From: Phoronis australis
Lineage: Eukaryota > Phoronida > Phoronidae
Direction of reading: 5' to 3'
Assembly: GCA_002633005.1 (NCBI GenBank)
Contig: NMRA01000003.1
Coordinates: 2,388,124 to 2,452,123, forward strand
DNA length: 64,000 bases
This document shows, in pieces, positions 22,301-33,490 of the stretch; the first letter of the stretch is position 1, and every line of letters begins with the position of its first letter. Position numbers and translations under genes: made by a program. Under the pieces are notes generated by a model that was not told the origin of the DNA, searched no databases, and was given only the letters and a program-made list of their open reading frames with translations.

Positions 22301-24447
22301 CAGGTGATCTTACACTAAGCTAAAAAAATAGAAGTTGAAATAATTTTGAAATGGTTTTTTGTTTGACTGTCAACTGCTGTTCACGGTTTGATTAGGTGTC
22401 ACAAAATGACTCATATTTTTCTAAATTTTAAGTCTAAATGGCTTTCAAGTCTTTTTTTGTAACTTATTGCTTTCTTAATTCAGGTTATCAAGTTAACAAT
22501 ATGAAGAATCTTAATTTGAGAAATAAGCTATATTGTATATTGTGAAGCTTCAAGCCTCCAATTCTTGTTCCTTGCAACTTCATATTTTTTTAAATCATGC
22601 TTGTCAAATTCTGATGTAAGGAAACACTATTCGGTCACCATGGTAATAGTTACATGTATGTCCACTTTCATATCATGGAAACTGTGCTGTTGGATAGTTT
22701 TTGTAATGCTTAAATGTTGTAAAGCACTGTGCATTCTGAGTTACTTATTATGGTAAAAGGTTGAATCATTTTGGCTTAATGAATAAAAAATGATAACTTT
22801 TTGTATTGGACTTGTCATACTTATGTGCTCGAACGAGCCCCCTATTAGAAGAAATGAAAATAGGTCTGCCTCAGTCAGAGAAGCATGAACTCCGAAAAAA
22901 GTAGGAAAAGAGACAAAAGTCCACTAGAAGACAGGAAGTACCAAAATTTAGCGTCTGCAATTCGTAGCTCTGAACTCATCCAGTGAATCTTATAGTAAAA
23001 GGTAGACATTCCCAAAAATTCCAGCCCCCCATTTTTTTAGGCTTGGGGCGCTCATGCAAAGTCTGGGCAAATCTCTGTTGAAAGCCAACAACTTTGCACA
23101 GTTCGCCTGGAGACCTCAAGTTTTAATAAACCTTGTTTGAGCGAGCGCTGTGGCCAGGGACCAGGTAGGCCTAAGGGTAGCCTTGGCGCAAAGCTGTATA
23201 GGCCCCGGCTACTAACAAGCTGTAGTTTCATGGTAGTCTTCATACTGGTAGCTGGCACTGAGGCTAGCTAAAGGCTACCGCGGCAGTGTGACACAGGACT
23301 AACCAGCCCGTAATTTTATGCAAGCGTCTGAAACTACATTTGAATATATACGGCATTTATGATTTGAACATTTTACTTCGACAAAACAGCTTGCAACTGC
23401 ATGCCTGTACCGTTCGCCATTGTCTGGTCTCGATCCGCACCGGGTCCAATAGGCTGTGGTCCCGAGTCCGGCAAAATAATTTCTGTCAAAATTTATTGCC
23501 ACATTTCTTCAGCAAATTCGATAAAATTGTCCGTATTTTGATTTTCTTAAAATTAAGGCGTGCTGTCAATTATTTTATCCCCATTTGCAGGCTGGTAACG
23601 GCACTTGTCCATTCACACTGACGGCATTTTCTTAGCCTGGGTTCCTGAATGAATTGTACTTCCGGGTTCGCGGTAAGTTCAAAATGGCAGTGTATTCTTC
23701 GGGTGCGAATCGTGAGTGGCGCATTTATTTAAGCTTTACGGATTGTGTATTAGTTATGGGATATGTACTTGTTGGATCCTTATAACATCCTCTAACCATG
23801 TAATAAGGGTTACCAACATGTGAAACCAGGACTTTAACTTAACAAGCAAAACAGGAAGGATCTACTGAACACGGAAGCAGCAATCTAAAAAACCGCCTGA
23901 CATTTTATATTTTCTCAGTAAATAGAAAAAAAAGAGACGACAAATAGAATCATGGGCAATAATGATTATGCGCCCTTTAAATACATCTGTGTTTTGAATT
24001 TGAATTCATTTACTAGTTGAATTTTATATATTTTATGGGTTTGAAGACAAACCATTAGGTAAGAAATTTCCATTTAGAGTGCATCAGTTCTGTATTGTAT
24101 TGACTGGTCAGTATGTGTAAAATATATTAAAAGTAAGAATTTGGAAATGTTACTATATGATAACGATATAACAAAAAGTGAGGAAACGTGAAATTTTGGC
24201 AGTGTTGTGCACGTCGATCCCCACACATGATTCTGGTAATTTTCAGGACCATATGAACCACCTTACTATCCATGATAGGTTAGTCCTCAAGATGAGAAAG
24301 TTATGAACTATAGTGAACTATAATTGTGCTGCGCTCAGCTTATCTGGAAAGACTAATTGGCTTCTGCTGAGATGAATATATGATGGAACTGCTTCTGTTG
24401 CTTACAGCTCTCTCACCAGTGCTTGTAATTCAACTGACATAAGTCGC
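19343..24447. other. No gene seen (5 kb)
   Basis: No convincing exon. A 21-base T run lies at 21765-21785. The segment 21480-22150 has CCGCCATTTTT, GGCCATATTGGAGG and AACATGGCGAC motifs with locally higher GC. It could be a repeat or a cryptic promoter, but no partner copy or exon is visible in the window. The region 23040-23300 is also GC-richer without a frame of interest. Confidence 0.4.
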
Positions 24448-24960
24448 TTTCCTATCGGAAGCAAAACTTCGCTTTTGCAAAAGTTTTGGTAAGTGGGAAA
24501 GGTTAACTCCAGTAGTTAACCTGCAAACGAAACTTTGGTGAAAATAGTAGGATTTAAAAGCAAAGCTTTGGTACTTACTGAAACTTCGTTGTAGTAGGAA
24601 TAGTCAAAGCTAGAATCTTCGCCAAAGTTATCGGTAGAGGTCGCGGCAGCGATATATGATCACGCAAGACTTGCAAAACGTATTATTTGTTATTGCAGCG
24701 TAGCCAACGTGCTCTCAATGGAGACACATAAATAAATAAAAGTAAGTCTATCTGATGGAGAACGACCCTGATCATTTTCATAAACACTCGTAAATGGCAA
24801 GATAACAATTTTCAAATAGCCTCAAAACTACTCAATATTTGTTTGAGAGTACGAATGAACTGCATCCACTGGTGTCATAGTGATAACTACGATATCGCTG
24901 TCCAGTTGGAAACTAAGTTAAGTTTCAGTGAAGTTTCGGTAAATCGAAGTTTCCTAATAC
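24448..24960 (+). repeat. Dispersed ACTTCGCTTTT repeat, copy 2
   Basis: The left part matches 5341-5500. GAAACTTCG-type motifs recur at about 24530, 24575 and 24930 in both orientations, and the right part (AAGTTTCGGTAAATCGAAGT) is inverse to the left. This suggests an inverted-repeat element of about 0.5 kb. Ends are not resolved. Confidence 0.35.
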
Positions 24961-25194
24961 AATTTTTTTTCGCAAAAATGTATCATATTAATAACACCAT
25001 ATCTTAAATGTCAATTATCATATAGTGTGTGATTGTACTTTATTTCTGTTTCTGTTGACAAAGGACGTTATTACATCCAAAAATTTCAGCTGATCCATTC
25101 TTGTTTTATTTACCTATTTATGTTCAACAATAACAACGTGACACGTGATAATGCAACGTCATTGTTGCTATCTGACTAAACCTTGTGGAATCTA

Positions 25195-25420
25195 TAAAAA
25201 TAATTGTAGGCGGTCTGGTACACGTATCTGACGAGTGCATGTGGGTCCATTGCACTGATCACCGGGAACCATTTTTTATGCTTATTAGTATATAATTAAA
25301 ATCAAGCTGAGGAGCTAGAAACCTGACTGAAGAATTCAGCAGTGTGACCCAGTGGGACTCGAACCCACGACCTCGAGTAAAAAAAGCGGATACCTATCAC
25401 ACTAGGCCACACTGTCTCCT
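25195..25420 (-). mobile_element. tRNA-derived SINE, copy 2 (full length, 226 bp)
   Basis: Same length and organisation as the copy at 9194-9419. On the minus strand, the A-box-like TGGCCTAGTG and the B-box GGTTCGAGTCC sit in a good T-stem context (GTGGGTTCGAGTCCCAC). The body and the tail CCGCCTACAATTATTTTT follow. It is flanked by CTTGTGGA(A/G)TCTA at 25182-25194 and 25421-25433, a 13-bp duplication with one mismatch. The head is the best preserved of the three copies. Confidence 0.9.
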
Positions 25421-25433
25421 CTTGTGGAGTCTA

Positions 25434-26840
25434 ACAACTATATCAGTTTTGAAGAGAATATATGGCATGGTGAATTGTTTTTGAAAATCTGACACGGGAG
25501 TCGCCCAGTGAAGTTGGTTATGAATTTATGTTCTAAGGAAGTTTTGGTAGCTCTACAAGTACAACCCATACAATCGTATGTAATCAAATGTGGAAGAAGT
25601 CATAATCAGATCATTTTCAGGTGTCCTTGTCACGTTATTCTCTGTATTGTGGAAGTGCCAGCAGAATTATTAAACATTGTTTTTAGCGACTAACTTATCA
25701 CGATTACGTCTATAAAACTTTAATGAACTTTTGTCTCTCTACAGTCATGACTCGTTTTATCTACCAATTAGCCCATTAAACTTGTTAAACATAGGTCAGA
25801 TTCAGTACTCATAAACATAATGCTGCTTGTCATAATATGCGCAGATGTTCTTGCAAAAGTTCACTGTCAACTTTTCTCAACTTCTTTCGCATTGTGTTTC
25901 AGTGGTTGTGATGAAAAAATCCTTAAATTTAGAATGAGGGGACCAGGTTTAGGCCTCTGAACCTATTTAAATCCACCATGAAATATTACCAACTCGCTTA
26001 AATTCCACAACGGCAGTTAGTGTTACTGCAGTGTGAAGCCTCAATGGAAAAGTAACAGACATGAAAGCATTTTTTTCTATTGTGCGTGTGCTACATTTTG
26101 TTTAGCTCAATTCAAGCTTTCATTTATTATTTATTTTTCTGTGTCACAAAATTAACTAGGCTTAAATAATCGGAGCCAGCAAATATTTAACAGTACAAAA
26201 CAGTACTCATTTCAAGGTAGTAGTAGTATGTAAACTATTGAGGCGTGAATGTTAAAAAGGGGTGCTTACCAGTAAGCTGGTCATGCATTTACCTAAGCAC
26301 ATTAAAGTTTTAAGGTAACTAACAACTTTTAAAAATCCCTTCTACAATATACATTTTCTGAACACTTGATGGTTGAAACTTTCATGCTTTATAAAATGCT
26401 GCACATTTATAAAAAATATAGTCATGTGACTGTCATTTTTGTGAAAATATTTTGTTTTGAATATGAACTTGTAGACAACTTGAAATGAGGGTAAATTTGT
26501 GTTGGAACGGTATGAACTTGCAGTCATACAGAGAGCTGTGTCTCCGATTTTTGATATACAGCCCTGAAACAACACAGATGTAAGCCGTCAATTTTTAGTC
26601 ACTCTTTGAAAAACTTTCCAAATATTCATTTTGGGCAACCTATTTCTTTGTTGTTCGATGGGAAATGAGCACTAAAGAGAAATTGATGTTCAAATCTGCT
26701 GAAATTGTCAAAAATAATGATTTGCCATGTGATTGAAATCAATTGAAGTTGTCCTGAGTTACTCGCTTATTTGGCTCATATATAACAAATTCAAAGAACT
26801 GTTACGAGCAGCCATGACAAATATAGGTATGATTTTATGG
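25434..26840. other. No gene seen
   Basis: Unique-looking AT-rich DNA without a supported feature. Confidence 0.45.
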
Positions 26841-26841
26841 T

Positions 26842-26876
<35 letters not shown>

Positions 26877-26878
26877 TA
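26841..26878 (+). repeat. (TACATA)n microsatellite
   Basis: A run of TATACATATACATATACATA type of about 38 bp. Confidence 0.95.
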
Positions 26879-27850
26879 AATCCACAAAGGCTGACACTTA
26901 GCCAATTATTAATTTGACTTTCTTACTTTTGAAATATCGATGCCATTATGTTCACACATGTTCAACTAGTTGAATGGAACAATTTTGTCAACCTGCCGCT
27001 GTGACGGTGAAGAGTGCTTACCTGGTGTTAGTCAAGGTCCATTATTTTACTATGTATTCCACTGTTGGATCACTTCACAAGTTGATTCTGTTGTTGCTTG
27101 GATTATCCGAGAAGAAGTCCACTTGATATTATTTATTGGCTGGTTGAAACTGTATAGTTGGAAGGTGCCATTGATGTAGCAGGGGGTGAGTCAGGTAGCA
27201 CCACCAATCGAATGTGATTTGTGTTCAGCTTCAGTAGTGACAAGTGCATATTTTATGGAGGTGTTTTAAGTAGGGACAGTTGCCGGGGAAACCCTTCCAG
27301 ATGGGATTCCCTTCTGAACAGGGAGCTTCCTTTAATTCAAGAAGTGGAAGTTGAACTGACTATGCCACGTGAAATATTTGACCAAGCATCTTCCTTCGTG
27401 TTTGCAGGTAGTTCACAGCATAATTATTTTTTTCTTTGAGGAAGCTAGGTGAGCCTGTTGATCCTGGTAGAAGTCTTCCCTTACAACATTATATAAGCCT
27501 TAAAACCTGCTTTCAGATGGAATTTTGTTATTTTAGATGTATTGGGATAACCTGACAGTCCTAGCAAAGCCTAAGTAAAATAAGAATACACGAGTTCAGT
27601 CATGCAAATGTAATCCTCACTAATGATACTGTGCAGCTGCCTTTTCCTGTCATGTTGCATCACTGGAAGATCCCAGCACAAACAACAAATAGTGGATTAC
27701 AGTTGTATTGAATAGGGGTCTGAATAGAACACCATTGTGTTCCAGTACAGTTTGTTACATTTGGCAATTGATGGCACTAGTGGGCTCAGAGCGAGACTCT
27801 TAACATTCACCACCAGGCTCCTTTCAAAACCCAGGGGAAACACTGGCTTG
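26879..27850. other. No gene seen
   Basis: Short frames at 26970-27439 have no recognisable domain. No repeat is identified. Confidence 0.4.
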
Positions 27851-28606
27851 CACACCCTTCAACCGAAAAATAGCTGTCAGACAGTCACGTACGCATCCAG
27901 ACACACGGCGACTAATGTGGGCCTTACCGAGACAATTGTCGAACGTTTTTCAGCAGATGAGACGGCTATAGCTTAATGAAACACGTTCTGCTTCACTGCT
28001 TGTGCTAATTTCTTTAGATACAATTCATATCTAGCTTGTTAGATGGCGTTCCAGTACTCTGGCAAATGAACTCTGGTGACACCCACGCGCTCGCTTACGG
28101 TACTCACCCACGCAGATGAACTTCAAAACAAACGTCACGTGACAACATGTGTGATCGTCCAGAGATTTTTCTCGTGTTGCCGGGTCGGCCTTGTACGGTC
28201 ATAGATGGCATGATCTAGCACAGATTTGGACTTAACCTGCCATTAATGCCGACTCCACGGGAACTTGAGTCTTAGGGACGCTATTTGGAAAACTTAAGGA
28301 AGATTTCAGGTAACTTGCTTGAGTCGAAACTATTTTTATTCAAGCATTCAAGTTGCCATTATCGAAGATTGCAAGGCAGTCAGTCAACGAGTTTTCGCCC
28401 TGGGATTTCAGCACAATTTTATTCTGTAAAGTGATCGTAATTTAACAACAAAGTTTGATAGCAATGCACCACAATTTTGTAGAAAGTCTGTCATAGGTTA
28501 CAGATACGTCACAGAGCGTAAATATGATGAATCTTAGCTTCTGATTTCTCCTGTTTCGGAGACCGGGTTTCAACCGCCTTGGGTTACAATAATCGCCCCC
28601 CTGAAA
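27851..28606 (+). mobile_element. Family T2 TIR element, truncated at both ends
   Basis: Collinear with the right half of the complete element at 52648-54242, from the shared ACCGAAAAATAG segment to the shared GGTTTCAACCGCCTTGGGTT segment just before the poly-C tract. The left half and both terminal inverted repeats are missing. At the right it runs directly into family H at about 28615, so the H sequence probably interrupted or replaced its terminus. Confidence 0.75.
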
Positions 28607-28614
28607 CGAAAACG

Positions 28615-30082
28615 ATTTCCGGTATACTTGTAGCACACTTCCGGTCCATTTACTGTGCCGATTCTTAGCCTTTTACGTAAAAAATTGTAGCATCCAGAAG
28701 CATTTGAACTATTAATCGAAAACAAAATGGCCGCCACATCCGCCATCTTGGATCCAATTATGACGAAAAACAATAGGCTTCCAGTACTTCCGGAACTACG
28801 TGTTATGTGTAAATTTCCTGATGATCGGACGAAAATTGCGACCTGTATCGTGCGAACAAACAAAAAAATGAAAGCGCTCCGAGGAGCGAACCTTGGCGAA
28901 ATTAACCAAAAAGATGACGATAAAGATGATGATGAAGATGACGAATATGACGAAGATGGTGGCGAGGATGAACAAAAGAAGTAATGATAACATACACATG
29001 ACGAACGTAGAAGTCCGAAATCAGTAAGAAAAAGGCTAGTTCGTCTTGAGCGACACTTGGCGAAATTAAGGAAAAGACGGAGATGATGACGAAGATGATG
29101 ACGATGATGACGAATATGATGATGGTGGTGGCGATGATGAACAACATCACAACATTCATATGACGAACTTAGATGTCATAAATCAATAAGAAATAGGCTA
29201 CAGTCTAGTTCAATAGAAGATAAACCAACATCAATGCAGCAAGAGCGCTCAACAAAGGAACAGCGTTATCATAAAATCTCAAATAACCCGAAAAGTAGAC
29301 GTCCTAGCGAAAAATGGAAAACATCCTCTGAAAGCCCGTTCAAAATTCTATCTAAACTGATGGTATCGCCTAATTCCGTAAATTTTTCGAAAAAAATGAA
29401 ATTTGCGGTTTTTTTTAAGAAATTCAGTCAAATAACTCGAAAACGGTAAGTCTGAGAAAAAAAAATGTTACAGGCCATTTGAAAGATTATACTTCAAAGA
29501 ATCCACATGCAAAAAATCACGTCTTTTTCTCTTCCCGTTTAAAATCGCACTCCAGAACGACTGAAAATGGGTCAACATGCGCCAGATCCGCCATCTTGAA
29601 AGCAACTTCCGGTTTTTTGGCTTTGTGTAATAGCATGTCATAAGAAACTAATACCTGTAAAAATTCGAAGGAATTGGTCTTATAATGCGCCCTCTACAGG
29701 AGAAAACGTTTTTAGGCCAAAATCGAGGTGCGCATGCGCGATCGCCGATATTTCCGCCATCTTTAACCGGAAGTGAACAATTTCCGGTATACTTGTAACA
29801 AACTTCCAGTCCATTTACTGTGCCGATTCTTAGCCTTTTACATAAAAAATTGTAGCTTCCAGAAGCATTTGAACCTTTAAATGGAAACAAAATGGCCACC
29901 ACAGCCGCCATCTTGGATCCGATTTTGACGAAAAACAATAGGCTTCCAGTACTCCCGGAAGTACGTGTTATGTGTAAATTTCGTGATGATCGGACGAAAA
30001 TTGCGACCTGTATCGTGCGAACAGCAACATAAACAAACTTGATGGAAGACCAACATACTTGGCGAAATTTATTTCGCCAAGT
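28615..30082 (+). mobile_element. Family H repeat, copy A (with extra half-unit)
   Basis: The order is a 250-bp module U (28615-28862), a hairpin CGCTCCGAGGAGCG (28875-28888), CTTGGCGAAATT (28892), a GATGA-rich block, a second CTTGGCGAAATT (29056) with another GATGA-rich block, a 550-bp middle part, module U again (29780-30023) and a terminal palindrome at 30057-30082. Copy B (49552-50751) has the same order inverted but lacks the first U. The class is not recognised: the palindromic end and lack of coding capacity resemble non-autonomous rolling-circle or foldback elements only in a general way. YY1-like CCGCCATCTTG occurs at 28739-28749, about 29587 and about 29903. ETS-like CCGGAAGT or its inverse recurs. 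Confidence 0.65.
30057..30082. repeat. Terminal palindrome of family H, copy A
   Basis: ACTTGGCGAAAT, TT, ATTTCGCCAAGT: two perfect 12-bp arms around a 2-base centre. The identical 26 bases occur at 49552-49577. Confidence 0.95.
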
Positions 30083-30139
30083 AAACATTGCAGCATGTGG
30101 AACAACATTTCAGATTTTGTAATAGGGATTACAAAATGT

Positions 30140-32152
30140 CATATCACACATCTTAAAAATCTCCCTGTGCTGAGATTAGGTTGACTCTCATCAATACTAA
30201 AGGGACTCTGCTGGCTGTTCAATTGTGCCCTCCTAGCTAACAATATAGGTCAACTTGCAATTAGTTTTTAGTATCCCAACAAGGGGACAGAATAGTTACC
30301 TCAGTGATACAGTACCCACCTTTTACACTTCGGACTTTAATATCCCTAAACCCTCTTTGTGGCTCAAGCCAGTTAGCAGATTGAGTTACCAGTTTAGTTA
30401 TAATGGGCTCAACCGGAAGCCTCAAGAGTTGGTGGTTTTGAGCTGAATTAAGTATTACAGTAGTTGATACATATCTCGTAAGTGTGAGTGGGCAATCGTA
30501 TCGATCAAGATGGGGGGAAATGGCATGTACTTGCACATGCGCAGTCATTGGTTCCTGTGTGAGTTTCATCACAATTTCCCGCGCCGGTGATACACATTCT
30601 CCAACACGCTGTTTGTGGCAAAACAAAATCAATCTGACAATGTCGCGAACAGAAACTTAGGAAAGTTGTGTGTCAAAGCTATCAAAATAATCCAAATACC
30701 CACCATTTTTATGAAGAAAGTTCTTGACAGGAAGAAGAGAAGCGTGCATGCACAGGATTTTTCCAGCAGATGAACCAGAACCTAAACCAATTCGGTCTTG
30801 GTGGTGCACTATATACCATGTAAGACAAAAGTGTTTTTAGCTGGTGGATATGAATCGCTTATGTAGTGTAAACTTAGAAAGGAAACCACTTGAGCCCATA
30901 AGCATACATCAACTTCAAGTAACTCAATCCAAAGATTTAGTGTAAACAATTTAGTATTATAGTCTCAGACTGTTACTTTTAATACAATACTGACACTGCT
31001 GAGGCTGCAATGGCAGGAACTGGTTGAGCTCACTTATAGTTCACACTCCAGTGGTGTTATATCATTTTTAGAAAATGTATAACATTAGTGCAAGCCTTAA
31101 AATAAAAGGAACACAAAGCACTGAAATGTTACTCTAGAGAAGTATATTAGAATCATGTGCCACAGAATGCCTAACATGTCCAGAGTTGCGTTTACTTTCT
31201 CTTGCAGAGTTTGGCAACTTGAGAGGCATTGCCAAAAAATGCAAGCAACAAGTGTGACATACGGCAATTTTTTTTAATTTCTGTGACATTACCTAGCCTA
31301 ACGCGTTTGAATCATCTACTGGACTAGGACAGCTTTGTTGACTTTCTTTTGATGTAGACGGTGGGCTCATTCATTTGGTAAGACAAGAGAATTAGCTGTG
31401 TGGATTGAAAACTCCTAAATGTGTTATGCCATAATGAAAACCTGTCCCATACACTTTCCAGTGCCACCAAGGAACATACATGAGACAATAGTGACGTGGC
31501 AAAAAGCTATGCAAGAAAGTTGAGTGATATTTGTGAACAATATGACTAAACTCCCCATAGCTTGCAAACTGCAATATTGATGAGGTGTTTGTCTGTCTGC
31601 GAGCATCGCCCGTGGTCAACACAATAAGTCTTCAACGATATTGCCAGATTCATTAAAAAATCAATTGGGAAAAATCTTAACACAAAAAATCTACCCCAAG
31701 TAGTAGTTTTCTTAAATTGATGAGTTCAGCATGACCTCCAGTAACTATTCAACTGTGCCAATCTTGTTTTAGTATTCTTTCGCAACCAAAACAAAACTAA
31801 AGCAATCATAAAATAACTAAGAGCATCTATGATACCTTTTTAAGTCTGCATGTTCTTATGTTTTACAAATATGCAGCTGAGGACTATTTTCTGTATGACA
31901 TTATGATGAATACATGGGTGATTAGATCCAAGTGGAGCCTAGAATGGTCATGTTCACGCTGGATTATGCATGATAATTGCAGAGATACAAGTGAACTTCA
32001 GATTTTAGATTTGACTCTCTTGAGCATCAGTACTTAATCGGTCATTGCCTTCAGTTGCTAGTACATCCATTGCTTTTGCTGGCAGAAGATCTCAAATGAC
32101 TCGATTTACCATACGTCACTGATCCACCTGGGATAAACGCATTGTCCGCATT
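30140..32152. other. No gene seen (2 kb)
   Basis: The 123-codon minus frame at 30261-30632 and the frames at 31392-31622 carry no family signature. A perfect 10-bp inverted repeat (ATTTTGTAAT, AGGG, ATTACAAAAT) sits just left of this interval at about 30113-30136. Confidence 0.4.
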
Positions 32153-32288
32153 GGTCAATGTGATGCACCTATGGTTGTTAATCTATGATCAATGTGATGC
32201 ACCTATGGTTGTTAATCTATGATCAATGTGATGCACCTATGGTTGTTAATCTATGTTCAATGTGATGCACCTATGGTTGTTAATCTAT
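32153..32288 (+). repeat. 34-bp tandem repeat, 4 copies
   Basis: The unit begins GATCAATGTGATGCACCTAT and continues GGTTGTTAATCTAT. Copies differ only at the second and third bases of the first and fourth units, so the array is recent or homogenised. Confidence 0.95.
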
Positions 32289-32432
32289 GATCACTGTGTG
32301 ACAGATCACAGTTGCTTAAACAGCAAATTTAAGAGCGCAATGGTTATTAAGTTGACATGGCATGTGAAAAACATTGAATGTGTTCTTCAAATATGTGTAT
32401 ATGCAATCATTCACATGATTGTGTAGAATTCA

Positions 32433-32626
32433 TTATCATGCGGTGTCATTTTGGACAACATTATCATGTGGTGTTATTTTGGACAACATTATCATGTGGT
32501 GTTATTTTGGACAACATTATCATGCGGTGTCATTTTGGACAACATTATCATGTGTTATTTTGGACAACATTATCATGTGCTGTCATTTTGGACAACATTA
32601 TCATGTGCTGTCATTTTGGACAACAT
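32433..32626 (+). repeat. 28-bp tandem repeat, 7 copies
   Basis: Units begin TTATCATG at 32433, 32461, 32489, 32517, 32545, 32570 and 32598; the fifth is 25 bp. The unit contains TGTCATTTTGGACAACA. Three overlapping open frames here are produced by the repeat. Confidence 0.95.
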
Positions 32627-33490
32627 TGTTCGTGGATGGGATGTACTCACCAGCTTCGAAACACAATAATTAGTCATATTTCGTTTTTGTTGACTTTCGT
32701 TTACTTTGAAATCTTCCAATAAGTCCATTCACGCAACATTGCAATGTAAATTTTGCTCCCATCCCTAGCTGGCATGTATTGTGGCCTGGGCTTAATTCTA
32801 TGTTCACAACTATCAGTAAAAGTTGGTTTATATTATAATAATAATGATAAAGTTTTACACACATTACAGAGAAATAAAAAACATAATCCAGAAGACATAA
32901 AATAAAAGCACTTGTGCAAGACATGGATAACATAAAAGTCAGACTTATTTCCATTTTGAATCTAATATGTACGGTAAAGTCGCGTGATTTTCGGACGGCC
33001 CGCCATTTTCGACCAAGAATAAATATTTCCGAAATGAGTTTTTCATGGTCCACGAAATTCGTACAAGGTCCAAAAACAGTTTTTCAAAGATCCTCGAATT
33101 TCGTACATTGTCATAAACATCGGAATTTTGTCCCGCGNTGTTCGTGGATGGGATGTACTCACCAGCTTCGAAACACAATAATTAGTCATATTTCGTTTTT
33201 GTTGACTTTCGTTTACTTTGAAATCTTCCAATAAGTCCATTCACGCAACATTGCAATGTAAATTTTGCTCCCATCCCTAGCTGGCATGTGTTGTGGCCTG
33301 GGCTTAATTCTATGTTCACAACTATCAGTAAAAGTTGGTTTATATTATAATAATAATGATAAAGTTTTACACACATTACAGAGAAATAAAAAAACATAAT
33401 CCAGAAGACAAAAAATAAAAGCACTTGTGCAAGACATGGATAACATAAAAGTCAGACTTATTTCCATTTTGAATCTAGTATGTATGGTAC
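32627..33490. other. Direct duplication around a single N (likely assembly join)
   Basis: 32627-32979 is repeated at 33139-33490 with a few substitutions and small indels. One N sits at 33138, directly before the second copy. The 158 bases 32980-33137 lie only between the copies. This is most simply two haplotypes or contig ends joined without merging. Confidence 0.8.

Noticed and set aside
25340-25420. Possible functional tRNA gene on the minus strand
   Set aside because: Good B box, but it is the head of a SINE with target duplications, has an overlong D-arm region and lacks acceptor pairing.
30261-30632. 123-codon minus-strand frame
   Set aside because: No recognisable motif and no supporting gene structure; length is within chance for 64 kb.
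32378-32722. Three overlapping frames of 72-114 codons with repeated His/Trp/Phe-rich peptides
   Set aside because: The 28-bp unit is not a multiple of three and has no stop in any forward frame, so all frames stay open. Each encodes the same repeat in turn.
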